Shown: positions 12,301 through 24,790 of the stretch, piece by piece | Layout: each line of letters opens with the position of its first letter | Numbering within the stretch: the first letter of the stretch is position 1 | Source: Echinococcus granulosus | Taxonomy: Eukaryota > Platyhelminthes > Cestoda > Cyclophyllidea > Taeniidae | Assembly: GCF_000524195.1 (NCBI RefSeq) | Contig: NW_020170478.1 | Coordinates: forward strand, 210,951-274,950 | Direction of reading: 5' to 3' | DNA: 64,000 bases | Program-made: the position numbers and the translations under genes | Notes under the pieces: model-generated | The model's input: the letters and a program-made list of their open reading frames with translations, nothing else | Databases searched by the model: none | What the model was told of the DNA's origin: nothing

Positions 12301-15300
12301 TCACGACATCGCCTTAACCGGATGTCAAGGGTTGTCAAATGTCAGTGAAAAGAAGGGATGTGCGACTACAGCAAGCTTACCGACAGCATGTAGTCGGAGA
12401 CGGTTTGGGTGAGGCCACCTTCAGCCGTGGCATTTGTCGCTAGCTAAAATGCCAAAAAGAAAGACAGAAACAAAAATGAAATGATTTATAGAAAGGAAGG
12501 TGACGGCGTGGAATGTCAATGCCTTGAAAATGCTTAAACTTCCGGAATGATGGATGCAATAGCTTCAGTATTAGTGACCTCCTCTCAGCATAGATCGCTT
12601 GGAAGTGACCTCGTGAAGGGAACTTTTTATCCTCAACTTATGTTCGTATAGATGTGTCAAAGCACAAAGGCAGTCAGCACGCCCCAATACTATGACATTT
12701 CCCTTTCCTCCCTAGACCCAAATGCCGACATACCACTTTCTGCAGTTGCATGAGCTCCGACTTGACACCGGCGAGATCGATTTTGAACTTGGCTATCTGA
12801 GCCAACGGAGGGGCAATTTGCCCTATCTGAGTGGTGGTGATGGAGGGCGAGTCGGAGAAGCCGTGATTCACGTAACCATCGGTGCTTCCACGAGTCTTTC
12901 TTGTTGAGGAACTTTTCTGCTGAGAGGAATTGCTACTGAGGGCGGAAAAGTGAATACATAGTTTGTTAGTGATAAACAACCAAATCTAAACACAAACTGT
13001 TTATTGTTTTTGAAGGAAAGTGGGATAGTAAATTTTTAAATGTGCTGATGATTGGTCATTTCATTTACCTTTACTAATTTCCTCAAAGTTACTCTCGTTT
13101 TGCTGAATCATCTTTCACTTTGCAGATTTGGTTTTTGAAAGAAATTTTGAATATTGAAGTGGTTAAATCCAAACAAGGAGTAAAAAATAAATAAGAATGA
13201 TAAGACAAATGTTCAATTTGTATTTTGAACCACGTGGGCGCTTCAAAGTCCGCAGTTGATGTAGCGTTGACTAATACAAAAATGTGCAAACGGAGGCATT
13301 GTAAAGGGTGCAAATGCGGAAACGGAAGGAAGACAGAAAGTGAGGAGGCCTTGTTTCTTGTCGTAGACTCTATCAGTTCCCTAGCGCACTGTTGCTGTCT
13401 TTACATCGGTGCTACGCACGACGGAAATCCTTTATAATTTCACCTTCAAATAATCTAATCAGTGTAGGTCACACTCAGAAGACTAGTGGCCTGGGTAATT
13501 GTCAAATAGGGTGGGTATTTTGCTTTAAATATGTGCGAGAGTATTTGCAATTATGTTGAAGGTGCTCATCCCTATTTATTCAATAAAATTGACTTACAAG
13601 AACAAAGCCGTCTAAAAATGAAAGGATTTTCGAGCATCAAAAAATTTTGCTGACATTATTTTTGCGTTATCGCAAATGAATTACCCAACAATAATTAATG
13701 ATGCCTCCAGAATAGTGAGTTGATGCATTTTAGCAATGTTCACTTTTCTTATCACATATTTCAAAAATTTTCGAGTAGAAAAAATAAGATCGTCAACATA
13801 TAATAGAGTTAAAATCATAAAATTAAGCTCGCGTTGACAGGTGAATCATTTTTCAGTCAAGACGCCGATGTTTAAATGGGCTGATTACGGTACAAAGGAT
13901 GTTTAGTTACTCGATAGAATGAATCAAAATAATCCTGTAACGTTTTTGATAGTGATATTTTTACTCATTATACATGCTTTTTGAAATCCATGACATCATT
14001 GCTGGTGTTAGTTAAGGTTTGTGCACATCTACCTTGTTCAAAGTAGGTGAAAGTCAAGGGCTTCAAGTAGAGCTAGCAAAGTTTCAGAGATAGTTAATTG
14101 TGAGTGCAAAACTCATTTCATATCCCTTGATCTCACTCATACTTCAAAGGAACTAGGAGGTAGAGGAACCCACGAATCACCGTTCGTGCAGTTAAATCTG
14201 GCATCACTCACGCTTTTGGTTTTGTGACTTCAAAGAATTTACACTTTTACTTCGGCTTGCGTTTCAAACAAAAGCAGTTAAATTCCACCAATTTTTAAGA
14301 AAAAATCTAATGCAATAAGTTGTGGGAGAGTAAAGCGTCAAAGGGAATCTGTTCAGTGAGGTCTCGTGAGATCGTGTTTTTGAGCCTACGAAAGAGTAAT
14401 CCACTCCAGTAACTCAGGGATTTCGTCGTCTAGCAGGGGACCATTCTAAACAACTCTTTATATTAACGAAGGGGGAGGCAATCACAAGCGCTCTATTTTT
14501 CCCTGTTTCCTCGAGAGTAACTCAGGAAGAGAGGAAGAAGAACAGATAAGAGAAGCGACTCTTATTCCCGTTAAACAAAATACATCAAAATTCCCTTTGC
14601 ATAGAAGAGGCGTGTATAAGAAGATAATCCCCTTCCAAAAATGAGCTATTACTTAGGCCTCTATGCATCCTGTGTCTGGCCTAGCTCTGACAATCAGAAA
14701 ATCAAGAGAAAATTCCATTCTGACATTTACATGAGGAGGTAAAGACCGCAGGAATTCGCTTTTTTGATGTTAGAGGCATCAACTGAAAGGATGGAAAAAA
14801 ACTCACGGAAGAGGGGTGCCCTGTCGACCAATTAACCCTGCTATCCTATCCCACAGTGACAGTCTGCCCGTCTCATTCAGTCTTGACCACCTAAAGCTTC
14901 TGCATTTGCCCCACCGTGCCATAAAACGATCGATAAGTTCGGAGGATACCTCGGCAGGGTCAGAGGCCGCGGGGATGTGATGAAGACGCCTTTCAGCCAA
15001 CGAATATTCATAAATCTCCTCTCTAGGTAAAGCGTTCTTCTTTCCAAAGTTGCTTGTGAAGCAGGAGGTGAGGAATAGCGACATATCCACAAACACACAC
15101 ACACACACTGCGAAATCACACCGAGACTGTGCATAGCCTGGCGTGTGTCGTTTGCTTCTTGCCACGCGGACCAATCACACCGAGGCAGGCGGGTTAGCCA
15201 ATCCGGCGGAGCTGCACGCAGTGACTGGATCAAATGGCAGGTCTGTGAGGGGAAGGCCAATGTCATCCAGCTCGCTTTTGCTTTTGCTAGTGCATCGGAC

Positions 15301-18300
15301 TCGAGGAGGCACGGGAATTCTCTTTGCAAGGTATTTTGCTAACTTCATAACTGATAGGAATAGGTGGAGGGGAGGGAAAGGTGATTGTGCTGACAGTGGC
15401 ATGTGATGGGGATAGAAGTTGTGTTGTGGGGGCAGTGTTGCCCAAGTTTTATATAAAATAAAACAAAAATCTAAGGGATCTGGAACTAACTGCTGCTTTG
15501 TCCAGCCCGTTTCCATCCACACAACCAATAATTCGTCAACGTATCAATCCCCCCCACCCCCACCCGGCTTCGATCGCCCCCTCCCTCCTCCCATACATTC
15601 GTGCTTAAAATTAGTTATTGGCGCAATATTCTCGCAACGAAATATTTTAATGCCTGCCATTTGAATAACTTTGGACTCGTAAAATTGGGGGTGAGGTGAA
15701 AATAGTTCTATTCCACAGGCATCAAAACATCGAAGGACGTACATTAAACAGCTTCCTACATTTAGTCCCCACACCAAAACAGATCTTCTCCTATTCCTTT
15801 TCTAAAATCGAATTTTCTTCGAGAACTAGCAAGCGTGCATTTTAGACGCTTTTTTCACTGTTTGGGATCAAGATGTCGCGCACACAAAATGAACGTTTGC
15901 CGAGAAGAAATTGCAGATTTGGCATGGAAACTCGTCTAGCTACTGGCAGTGGTTAGATCGGGTCAAACGCACACCTCTAAATGGAAGTATTCCCCAATAT
16001 TTCCATTAATCATTGAATCTTTGTAATTTGTATTCCTCATCTCCTAACTACCTGAACTTGAATGTGATGGACCGTTTTCGAACTCTTGTCAAAAGTTACG
16101 CTTTTGATGGATAAAGACTCAGAAAGCGACTTTATTAATCATCGTGTACATTATTTTCCAACTAAAAAAGATGCGTGGCAGACTACGAGATTTCTAACAT
16201 TTGTAGCATGCCAGCCCCATGATAGGTGCGTACAGTCTAATAAACAGTGAAGGATGTCAAACAACATACGACTCGTTTATGTTTTGCAATATTTTGCATT
16301 CTGCAGCAGAGTGCACTTGCTTACCTCCCCATCTTGTTAGCATAAGTAGTTTTTTTAATAACGCAAAATCACAAAGACCAACTACTTTGTTACTTCTTTG
16401 ATTTGCTCTCAAGAACTTTATTTTTAAAAAGTTCTGTCCAAATAGTGCACATGTCTACCATAAAACTGTTGTTGTGCAACATATAAGTGCAAAACTTACG
16501 CCAAACTGAAACAAATGGAAACCATTTCATTTACTGGCAAATTAGGCAGCTCAAAATTTTTGGCAAAGTATTGAAAAATCTCGAACACTTTTGGCTAGGA
16601 CCTACACGTGAAGCTTGCAACTATTTACGGCCTTTATTCAGAAATGCCTTCTGCTCTTGTTTTAATGGGTTAAAGTTCCCAACACAAACGCCCCTTCCGA
16701 GAGTTATTTTCAAATACGGCTGGTGCTTTATCTAACAGATATTCTTTATAAGTTTAGATCACAAAAGGAAGTTTTTCTGGTCACCTAAAAGTTTTAAATT
16801 ATTTTTCAAACAGGCCGTCACATTCGGTGGCCCATAAATGTGGATTAAATAATGTGACGAACACTTAAGCCCTTTTCTTGTTTTCCGAAATCAAAATGTA
16901 TTAAATGACTTCAACCCCAGATAAGAGTTTCAGGTGCACAAGGTGCCATCTTAGTTCAAAACTCAGTATCTTAAAAACGCCCTCATCTGGTCTCTGATTT
17001 TCAGCCCTCCCCACTAAAGATATTTTTTCAATTCATAAGTTGGCTGTGGAGTTAATAGTCGACTTTCATACAAATAAATCTCAGTAGCAAGTGCAAAGAT
17101 TTGTTCAGCCAAGTACCAGTATGTTGGGATTTGTAGAAATCTTTAGGCATTTCATTACACAAATATCAACGAAATTTGCCTTGTTCGTTGAGATATCAAT
17201 GAATCTACTTCTTTATCATTAATTTCTCTGACCTCCCGAATTGTTTACTTTTCACTTCAACTTACCCTCTAGTCATCAGAGAAAAACTTCGCACATTCCT
17301 CAAATGTGGAATCACCAATTTTGACACGAACGTTCGTCCATGCAGAGCATTGAGCGATTTCGAAGCTCTAATTGTTTTCGGCTGTTCCTCGCTCAGAACG
17401 AGGTTCTCGCAGGACCTTTGCTTACTCTGGCGGTCTTGATACTGCTGCTGTTGATATACTTGTCTGTCTTTATCCACATTCCGGTTGTATATGTGGCTGG
17501 AAATGCGGCGTGCTAGTGAAGTTGTAGTGACTTTTGAGCTTTTCTGCTGAGATAGCTGTTGCACCGGCGCCGTGGTAACATGTAAGAGTGGCGGTCGTAC
17601 AGCTGGAACCAGACGGTGGATTGTGATTGGCTGAAGGCGGTAAGCGGTGGGATAGAGACGGTTCTGTGCCAGGGCCGCCTCAGAGCCGACATTGGTGACG
17701 TGGTGCTAAAATAAAGTACCTGCTTAAACTTTTATAAGTAGGTAGTTTGTTTTGCTATACAGCTGCTAGATTGTGCGCGGGGCGGGGGTTAGTGGGGTGG
17801 GGGCATTAGTGCTAGGCGCAGCTGCCAAAGTGAGTGATTACCGACGCTGCCTTCGTTGTAGCTACAGTTCTCCGCGGTGGGTACTGAGTTCGACAATTCT
17901 AAAACGTATTCCAGACAATATTGAAGTCTTTAAAAGGTAATTTTTAAGTACTTTTAATTAAGTATGATGATGGTTTGTTTGACATTCTTTCACTTCTCTG
18001 TTTATTTTCACAGCGGTGAGAAAGAGAATCGATATGTTGGAATTTGCAATCAAAAGACAGCGACGTCATTCTTTCGAAAGTGGTGCATATTTAACGGATT
18101 ATTCCAACGTTACTAATATACTCCTCAACTAGACCGTGCATCGTGTTGTCTGGGTGGGTCGGCATTCTATCAGGAGGTGGTGGGTGGCAGGGCCTCACCA
18201 TCTCATAGTGTAGAATGTCTCTCGACGCTGACGCCATTTTTACTCCGCCAAAGTCATTGACTTCAGGGCGGCGGCTGATCAAAAACAAAAATGTGAAAAT

Positions 18301-21300
18301 TCAGCCGCATTAGTGTTAAAGCTACTTGGAGACCGTTTTCGGCGTTTAAAACCCCCTACAAGATTTCACCTCAAGCAGTGCCCAAGAGTGCTCTCGAAAT
18401 CGGTTATTAAATTGGGAGATTTTAGCCATTTCCTTACTGTCACTCATATACTACTCATATTTAGTCAGTAGCGGAGTCAACTTCCTCATTGCAAATGAGA
18501 AGGAAAAAAGGCGAAATTGAACTAGAAAGTGACAGTATTCGACACTCACCCAAACCCGCTGGCCACCAAAAGCCGCATGTCTGTCACGAATCTCGTGTTT
18601 CACGTCGTGTATGTGACTGGGCATGAAAGACGCCGAGATGGCCAACAGGAGTCGCATGATGCTGTTCTTGTTGCCGCGTACAATGTCTGAAATGTCGAGT
18701 GGAGGACAGGAATTCAGGACTAACTTATTTTAATCACTGATAGTAGGTAGTAAATGCAGTGGCAGACGTGCCTTCCGCTTGGATGTTTGAAATGGGCACA
18801 TTGAGCTCGCGGAGACGTCGAAGGATTTCACGGATGTTGGCTATCTTCTCCTCCTCCGTTGTGCATGGTGATTTTATGCCTATTCGAGAGGCGGCTAAAG
18901 GCGACAGGAAAAATGGAATTTCTTAAAAAGTGTTGCAGCCATCACGGCTTAACCCGACATAAATCAGACGCCAGGCCGTTTGACACCGAGTACTATCACT
19001 GGCTTGCCGTTCATCTGGGATATTTTTCCTGACAAGACCTACAATTCTACACCGGTGGTCGGGCGGTGGAATTTGTCCTTCATTTGTTACACCGCTTTCG
19101 TTGCTGTTTTCTGCAATTGTACGAGATGACTCGACCTGGAGGGAAAAGAAACAATCCACCCCGGTCGGTACCAAAGGCCTTATGGAAAAAAGGTGACCTT
19201 CTAGTCTGAAATCCTTCCGCGGTAAGCAAAAAATCGGATTCAAATTCCGCGTTTGGGGGAGGTTTAGCTCTAGAAAGTTGCTTATAAATGGTGGGGGCAT
19301 CTTGGATTCCGCCTCACTTCTATTTCCACCTGTCTTTCCTCTTTCCTGTGGGAGGCTCTAGCGCCAAGGAAAAGAGAAGATGGGGCTTTTTCCCTCCCCC
19401 GCCCTGTCTCTCTCTGTTGTGTCGACTAAAGCGCAATCCTTCACACGGAGAATTCTTGTGACATGCTAAGGTGTACATGGCAGAGTTTTACAGGAATCGG
19501 ACCTTCACCTGGCTGCACGATCAGCCCGAGAATTGCAGTCCACGTGACACAGCAAGCAAGCCTTAGAGGTGTGACAACAGTTAGTGGATCTTTGGGGCGG
19601 AGACAGGAGCCGGCTCTCATCACAAATCAGTTGGTCAGGCAGTCAGTTTGTCGGAAAACAATCTCAAATGCGCAGTGTGTTTTTGCAGACAATGTGCAGG
19701 AAAGGAGGCGCTAATTGATGGTCTTCCAATCTTGCTGTCATGTTGGAGGAAGAAATTTGGGTGGGATCCGATTTCTCTGCGTGGTTTCCGCGACTTCTGT
19801 ACCCATCCGTAGACTGAAAAAACGAGCTATTCTATCTATTATTTTAACAGCTGCCGTGAGTAGTGATTGTCACATTGATCTTGAAGCGACTTGTCAACAG
19901 CTACACTCGCACTTCTCAATGCCAAGAGGAGAGCGCCCGCCTGCACTTGATCGTCTATCCACCTTGGGGTGACTCTTCCTCACCATCCATTCGTTTGCTT
20001 TGACTCATTCGACGCAGTGAGTCATTCCGCCACCACCCACCCTCTGGCCTCCTCCAAATATTGCTCTCCGCCCTTCACAAGGAATCAGCTCTTGTAGCTC
20101 CGCGCCTGCGTCAAACTTGAATCACGGTGTAAGTCGGATTTGCAGACCTCCATCCGATCCCCTCCAAATGTTTTGGAATGATAGATCAAAACATCTGCCA
20201 AATAGCAGAGAGAGCGGAAAAAATTTTTCCGAATAGCATTCTACTGAGGGTCTGGCTTACCTCTAATTGGACCTTACAGTGCTCGTAAACAATGGAATTT
20301 ACTTTCCACGTCCTTAACTAGCAGGCAAACAGGAATCTAAATGCATTTTATCATAACTTTCCCGTAAAATTTTAATATTTTTCAAAAAAATATAAACTCT
20401 AACAAAAAAACGAGTGATCTCAGTTTTATCTTGGCAGAATTCCAAGGTCAAAGCGCGGTGAATTTCATTGGCCAGTCGGAAACTGAACAACCAATCGGAG
20501 CGGAGACCCTCTGAAACCATCAAAATTCGGACAGTCCTTTGAGTACTTAACATTTTGTTTAACCGCACATGCCAAGTGGGTGATGTGTCGCACTTAGCTA
20601 CCCCTTCATTTAGCCCGTTAGCGAGGAAAGAGGCCCTCACACCACCAGCTAAATGATACGCATAAACTTTTGGCTCGTTTATGTGCTCTAGCGAAGTGGG
20701 CTGACAATTCAGTGAGCCATAAATGACAGGACAATAGTGAAAACTTCCCCGTTATTCTCTGTGACAATGCTAGGGGAGTTGGAGGGTGTGAGAAAATTCA
20801 CTTCCCCTTCCTTTCACCAGCAAATCAAACCAAGGGAAGGGTTTGTGTTGTCAAACAAATAAGATGCACTGCTTTTCTGTCTCCAAAAAGGGGGAATAAC
20901 GACGTTTGACCAGCAGAAAGATGATATCGGTGGAAGAATGCATGACAAACAGACTGTTGCTACGTATAGGTGGCAGGTGAATGTCAGAGCTTTCGTACTG
21001 ATTTATAAATATAATTTCCGAAAATAATTCCCGAATATCTATTTAGAGCTCAAGAAAACGCCTGTTTCTCCGAGTTGACCTGTAAAAAAAACTTTGAAGC
21101 GGCGATAAGCCCCGTGTCAACACCCCCTAGTAGTGGGACCATTTGACCTCCAAAGGTCAGACCTTATGTTTCATTACTCCACTCCGCTAACATTAGATTT
21201 CCTTTTTCCTCCTTTGTGACCAAATTTGCTCCTTCACAGGGTTCACGCTACTCACTCAATCGCTTTAAGGTACAATTTTATGTAACCGTGGGGATGAGAT

Positions 21301-22828
21301 ACAAATGTCACATATGTGTGACGCGTAGCGGGAGATATGATCTCCTGGTCTTTGCGCACCAATCACTCTAGAAACGGAAGTCCTATGCAAAATAACTAAA
21401 CCCCCTAGGGTAGTTACAAAGCTGGAGGGGGCTTTTACAAGAGGAGGAACCCCTACAACTTTAGAGGCACCATTAATCATAACGCTCTCGATTATTCGAG
21501 AGAATCGTGGAGGTTAAAATTTCATTTACACTTTTTCTCTTGAACAGTTGCTCCAAAGGCAAGCAGTAGGAGGAAATTTGCCTTAGAATGTGTTATTTAT
21601 TCGTTGTCATTGCTGTCACTTTCAGTTTTCCCCAATCCCCCCCGCCCACCCCCGTACCTCTGCGAAAATCTTGCCAAATTGAGAAAGCGGAGAGAGCTGA
21701 AAAAGAGATGATGAAGGCAGAAAAGACAAATGAAAAGAAAAATCGTACAACAGGAGGCGGGTAGTTTTGTCGACTCGAAAAACTCTCCTGATTTGACAAT
21801 CTAGTTATGGAGACAGGCTGGAAAAGTTGGAACAGGGAAATCTTGTGAGTGAAAGTATGCCAAATGAGGTGAGAAAAGCTGGCTGTACTTTCAAGACAGC
21901 TAGCTAAAAGGACCCCTAAAGTGCATTCACACCTGAAGGTCTAGAGGAATCTCCGTCAGTTTATTTGGCGTGTACGCATCACTCAACTCGACCATTTCAG
22001 ACTCGTCTATTGTAATTGCCTTTATTTACTCACAAGCCTCCGAAATCTTTTATGAAAAATTATTAATTTTGTCAAACAATAATTTTAAAATTCCAGAAAT
22101 ATTGAGGAATAAATAAAAAGGAAAAAAGAAAACTCACAGGCAGCATCAATCAGTTCAGCCAGCGCAGTGCCATTTCGCATACCCTCATCGTCCAACGAAC
22201 AGAGCGACATTCCGGGACACACCACGGAGATTTTGGAATTAATCCACGAGAGGTAAGCGCGTTCTCTGGCCTACAGTAAAGGCACAATTACAGCCTCAGC
22301 AATTAATCCGATTTGAGGGGGGTCGACCCTACTTATTCGGTTTATCAGTAGTTGGTAGCTAGTCAAGACTGGAGTTTTGCTTAGGCCTTGTCCTTCCGTC
22401 TCCCCTTGCGACTACCGCAAAATTTTTCCCCACCGCCAATTTGCGTCCACCTCGGTGGAGCTACTCGCGGATAAGGATACGTGAGGCTTTTTTTGCCCAG
22501 CTGGAGGGAGTACGCATTACCCCCTTGATGATGATAAATGCTGGGAGTGACAACGGAAAGGTAGGAACAGCAACAGACGTCTTGTTCTAATGTCTCCACT
22601 GTCAGGTAGAGGTTTTAACGCCCTCCTCTTGATGGGGCGCAGGAGTTGACAACAGCAATATAGACAAAGTGAAGTGATTGACGTTGACGAGGTGAGCAAA
22701 GAGGAGGAGGAGGTAATGAAGGCTGATGAGGCACGTCATTTACTTTCCTCAAGGAGGTTGAGACAAGGCGAGGAAGGGGAGGAGGGGAGATGACTTACAC
22801 TCTCTGCCGTAGGTCTGATTTGAGCCAT
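9363..22828 (-). CDS. DIXDC1: Dixin/DIXDC1-like calponin-homology and coiled-coil protein (incomplete model)
   Basis: Exon blocks on the minus strand: 22828-22799, 22270-22138, 18894-18772, 18686-18550, a provisional one near 18240-18110, 17705-17266, 15022-14807, 12935-12734, 12443-12381 and 9620-9363. Except around the provisional fifth block, phases fit across the junctions. The first four exons encode a single calponin-homology domain: ERAYLSWINSKISVV, GTALAELIDAA and DIVRGNKNSIMRLLLAISAS correspond to blocks in the CH domain of DIXDC1, a Wnt and actin scaffold. The sixth exon is rich in Gln and Ser (YQQQQYQDRQSKQRS). Later exons have short coiled-coil stretches (KIDLAGVKSELMQLQKV; ELTTSLKRLKTENENLRQRV). 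The third intron uses a GC donor. The DIX domain that defines dixin was not found, so the protein may lack it or its exons lie below 9363. A neuron-navigator-type CH protein fits less well. Confidence 0.7.
11985..12110. repeat. Degenerate GGAT/GATG-type tetranucleotide tract
   Basis: Repeated ggat, gatgg and gaatgaa words occur here in imperfect tandem, resembling the purer ATCC/GGAT arrays elsewhere in the window. It lies in a dixin intron. It looks like a decayed copy of the same microsatellite family. Confidence 0.5.
15023..17265. other. Dixin intron between exons six and seven
   Basis: A 2.2 kb intron on the minus strand. It contains a short AC microsatellite near 15098-15111 and a C-rich block around 15550-15593, which is G-rich with several runs of three or more G on the minus strand. 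Several long-looking ORFs on both strands at 15143-15777 carry no recognisable domain and are treated as chance. Confidence 0.55.
17779..17803 (+). other. Canonical G-quadruplex motif in a dixin intron
   Basis: Four G runs of 4, 5, 4 and 5 bases are separated by loops of 1, 5 and 1 bases (C, TTAGT, T). The motif lies about 75 bp upstream, in the gene sense, of the acceptor of the exon starting at 17705. The transcribed strand therefore carries the G-rich form, and the pre-mRNA carries a C-rich pyrimidine tract that may also serve the splice site. Confidence 0.8.
18895..22137. other. Large dixin intron within the CH domain
   Basis: A 3.2 kb intron on the minus strand between the second and third CH exons. 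The junction is supported by an ungapped CH-domain match once the exons are joined (one base from the 22138 side and two from the 18894 side make a codon). No nested gene was recognised. ORFs at 18923-19300 and 19441-19972 have no known domains. Confidence 0.6.
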
Positions 22829-23171
22829 CTCGGCGAGGGGGCAGGTGTCACAATTTCTGCAGATGAAAAGGACAAAGAAAGTGGTGGTTAAGTGGAGAGT
22901 TTAATTTCAAAAAAAAGGATGGAAAAGGCACGATCGTGGGGTGTTTGACGAGACAAAGACGTGAGTGGATGATGAAAGGGCGATACGTCATCACGAGACG
23001 GGAGGGTGGCTGGTGGTTACAAAAGAAAAGTTGCCTTCGTGTAGACAGATCTATTGGAGCATGAAGGTGGAGGACCTGGCCGGCGGTCCAAGGAGGACGA
23101 TAATACGGGGCAGGTGGATGTAGAGAAGGCCAGAGGGGTTATGTCAGGACAACTTCTGATCTATCCATTCC

Positions 23172-23717
23172 GTGACCATTAATCTCACATCCATCCAATC
23201 AATCGCATATCCGTCTAGCCATTTCGAATTTATCAATCCATCCACCTGTCCGGTACACCTCCATCCCGTGTACATCCATCCGGTATCCATCCAGTCATCC
23301 ATTCACTCCGTAACCATGCCTCCATCCATATATCCATCCATTCTCTATCCATCCTTTATCCATCCGTCCTCTATCCATCCATCCGTTCATCCAACCATTC
23401 CGTATGTTTTCGTCCATCCATCTATCTATCTAGCCCGTATCTATCCATCGTGTAAGCATCCATCCTGGATCCATCCACCCATCTATCCATCCAACCAACC
23501 GTTCATCCCGTATCCATCCATCTTCTATCCATTGATCCATCAATCCATCTTGTATCCGTCAATCCATCCATTCCTCTTCTATCCATCCATCCTGAATCCA
23601 TACGTCCATCCATCCAACCAACCATCCATTCTGTATCCATCCATTTTCTATCCATACATCCATCTATACATCCAACTACTCACTCCATCCAACCTCCAGT
23701 GCTTCCATCTTTCATAA
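23172..23717. repeat. ATCC (GGAT) tetranucleotide array, degenerate
   Basis: About 545 bp of atcc/ccat words interspersed with cgta, tcta and ttcc variants. Because the unit is four bases and stop words are rare, the array leaves a 181-codon frame rich in Pro, Ser, Ile and His. That frame is a composition artefact and is not annotated as protein. The recurring variant catcccgta is also seen near 43.86 kb and, on the other strand, near 38.09 kb. Confidence 0.9.
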
Positions 23718-24592
23718 CGCGGAATCACACTTATACCATCGGCATCAGCAAAGCCGTTAGACGTATGCAATTGTTTGTTTGCTGGATTCCTGGACAAAAT
23801 GTCGAGTTAAGCTGGATGAACTAGAATAACACGAGATTGGATGAGAGCGTGCGAAATGCCAAACTTTTACTTCCACAACTTCAAGACCAGGATCAAATTT
23901 GGTGGTTCGCATTTGCGCCAAAAAATACACCGCGATGCCTTACGGAGTAAAGCACGATCTCACCGTCATAAAACTCATCTCAATGGATTCAAAAAAAAGA
24001 ATACTAGAGGGAGTGCTAAAAAGTGTAAAATTTTTGCGTAAAGGGACACAACCAGCTAATAAAACCCAAAACCCACCAATCAGGAGTGGCGAAATTGGCG
24101 CTTAAAGTGAATTTTAAAATCATTATTAAAAATTCCGGCTTTTTTGCTTTTAACCTTTAAATACCAAAGTAAAACCTGAAAAATAACTTGTTCAAGCACA
24201 CAGCCAATCAATTATTTCACCAGTTCTTTGTTTCTTTGTTGTTTCGCGATTACTTTCCAAAAATTTATTTCATTTGTTTGTAAGACGCTTATTAAGTATT
24301 AAAACATGAGCTAATTAGTAAAAAATATCGTTATTTAAAAATTTGACAGTTACAAAACCTAACTGACGCAAGGAAGTCTACCAGTTGTGTGTTCATGTCA
24401 AAGGGGGACCGTAGGTGCTACCGGTATAAAAATGCATCTTTGTCGGAATCATGAGTTCAAAAGCCTTCCGTCCATAGAAGAGGTATACGCACTCATGCAA
24501 AGTGATCTCAAAAGCACGCCTTTGTTAATAGATGCCCAAGTAACTAGATTTTAAAGCATGTGAAAAAAAACAGTTGGAACTAAGGTGCCGAC

Positions 24593-24790
24593 ACTGCGGG
24601 GTCCTCGGTCCGCGCGCGGTTTCGGCCTCCGCTATGGTGAAGCTGTCATTCGACTGAGCCGAGAGCTCCTCACCGCGCCCAACAATGAAGCAGTCCCTCC
24701 CTCGAGGCGGAGGGAGGACCCGAGGCCCCTCCAATCGAGTCAGAGGCCATTTGGAGGCTCTTAAAAGCCTCCTTTAACCAGGAGGTTAAG
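24593..24790 (+). other. GC-rich block with three consecutive hairpins
   Basis: An abrupt GC- and CpG-rich island in AT-rich DNA. The stems are: CCTCCCTC at 24696-24703 with GAGGGAGG at 24710-24717 (6-nt loop); GGAGGCT at 24753-24759 with AGCCTCC at 24766-24772 (6-nt loop); TTAACC at 24774-24779 with GGTTAA at 24784-24789 (4-nt loop). It could be a structured non-coding RNA, a terminal part of a small retroelement or a regulatory island. No known RNA family was recognised. Confidence 0.5.

Noticed and set aside
14877..15329. 150-codon minus-strand ORF, the longest in its area
   Set aside because: It overlaps the dixin exon 15022-14807 in a different frame. The other frame has the splice phases that join neighbouring exons.
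15143..15777. Several ORFs of 77-117 codons on both strands
   Set aside because: They lie inside a dixin intron, are rich in repeats and C runs, and have no domain.
18923..19300. 125-codon minus-strand ORF
   Set aside because: It lies in the large dixin intron. Joining 22138 to 18894 gives an ungapped CH domain without it.
23172..23717. 181-codon plus-strand ORF
   Set aside because: Produced by the ATCC-type array. Composition is purely repeat-driven and there is no domain.
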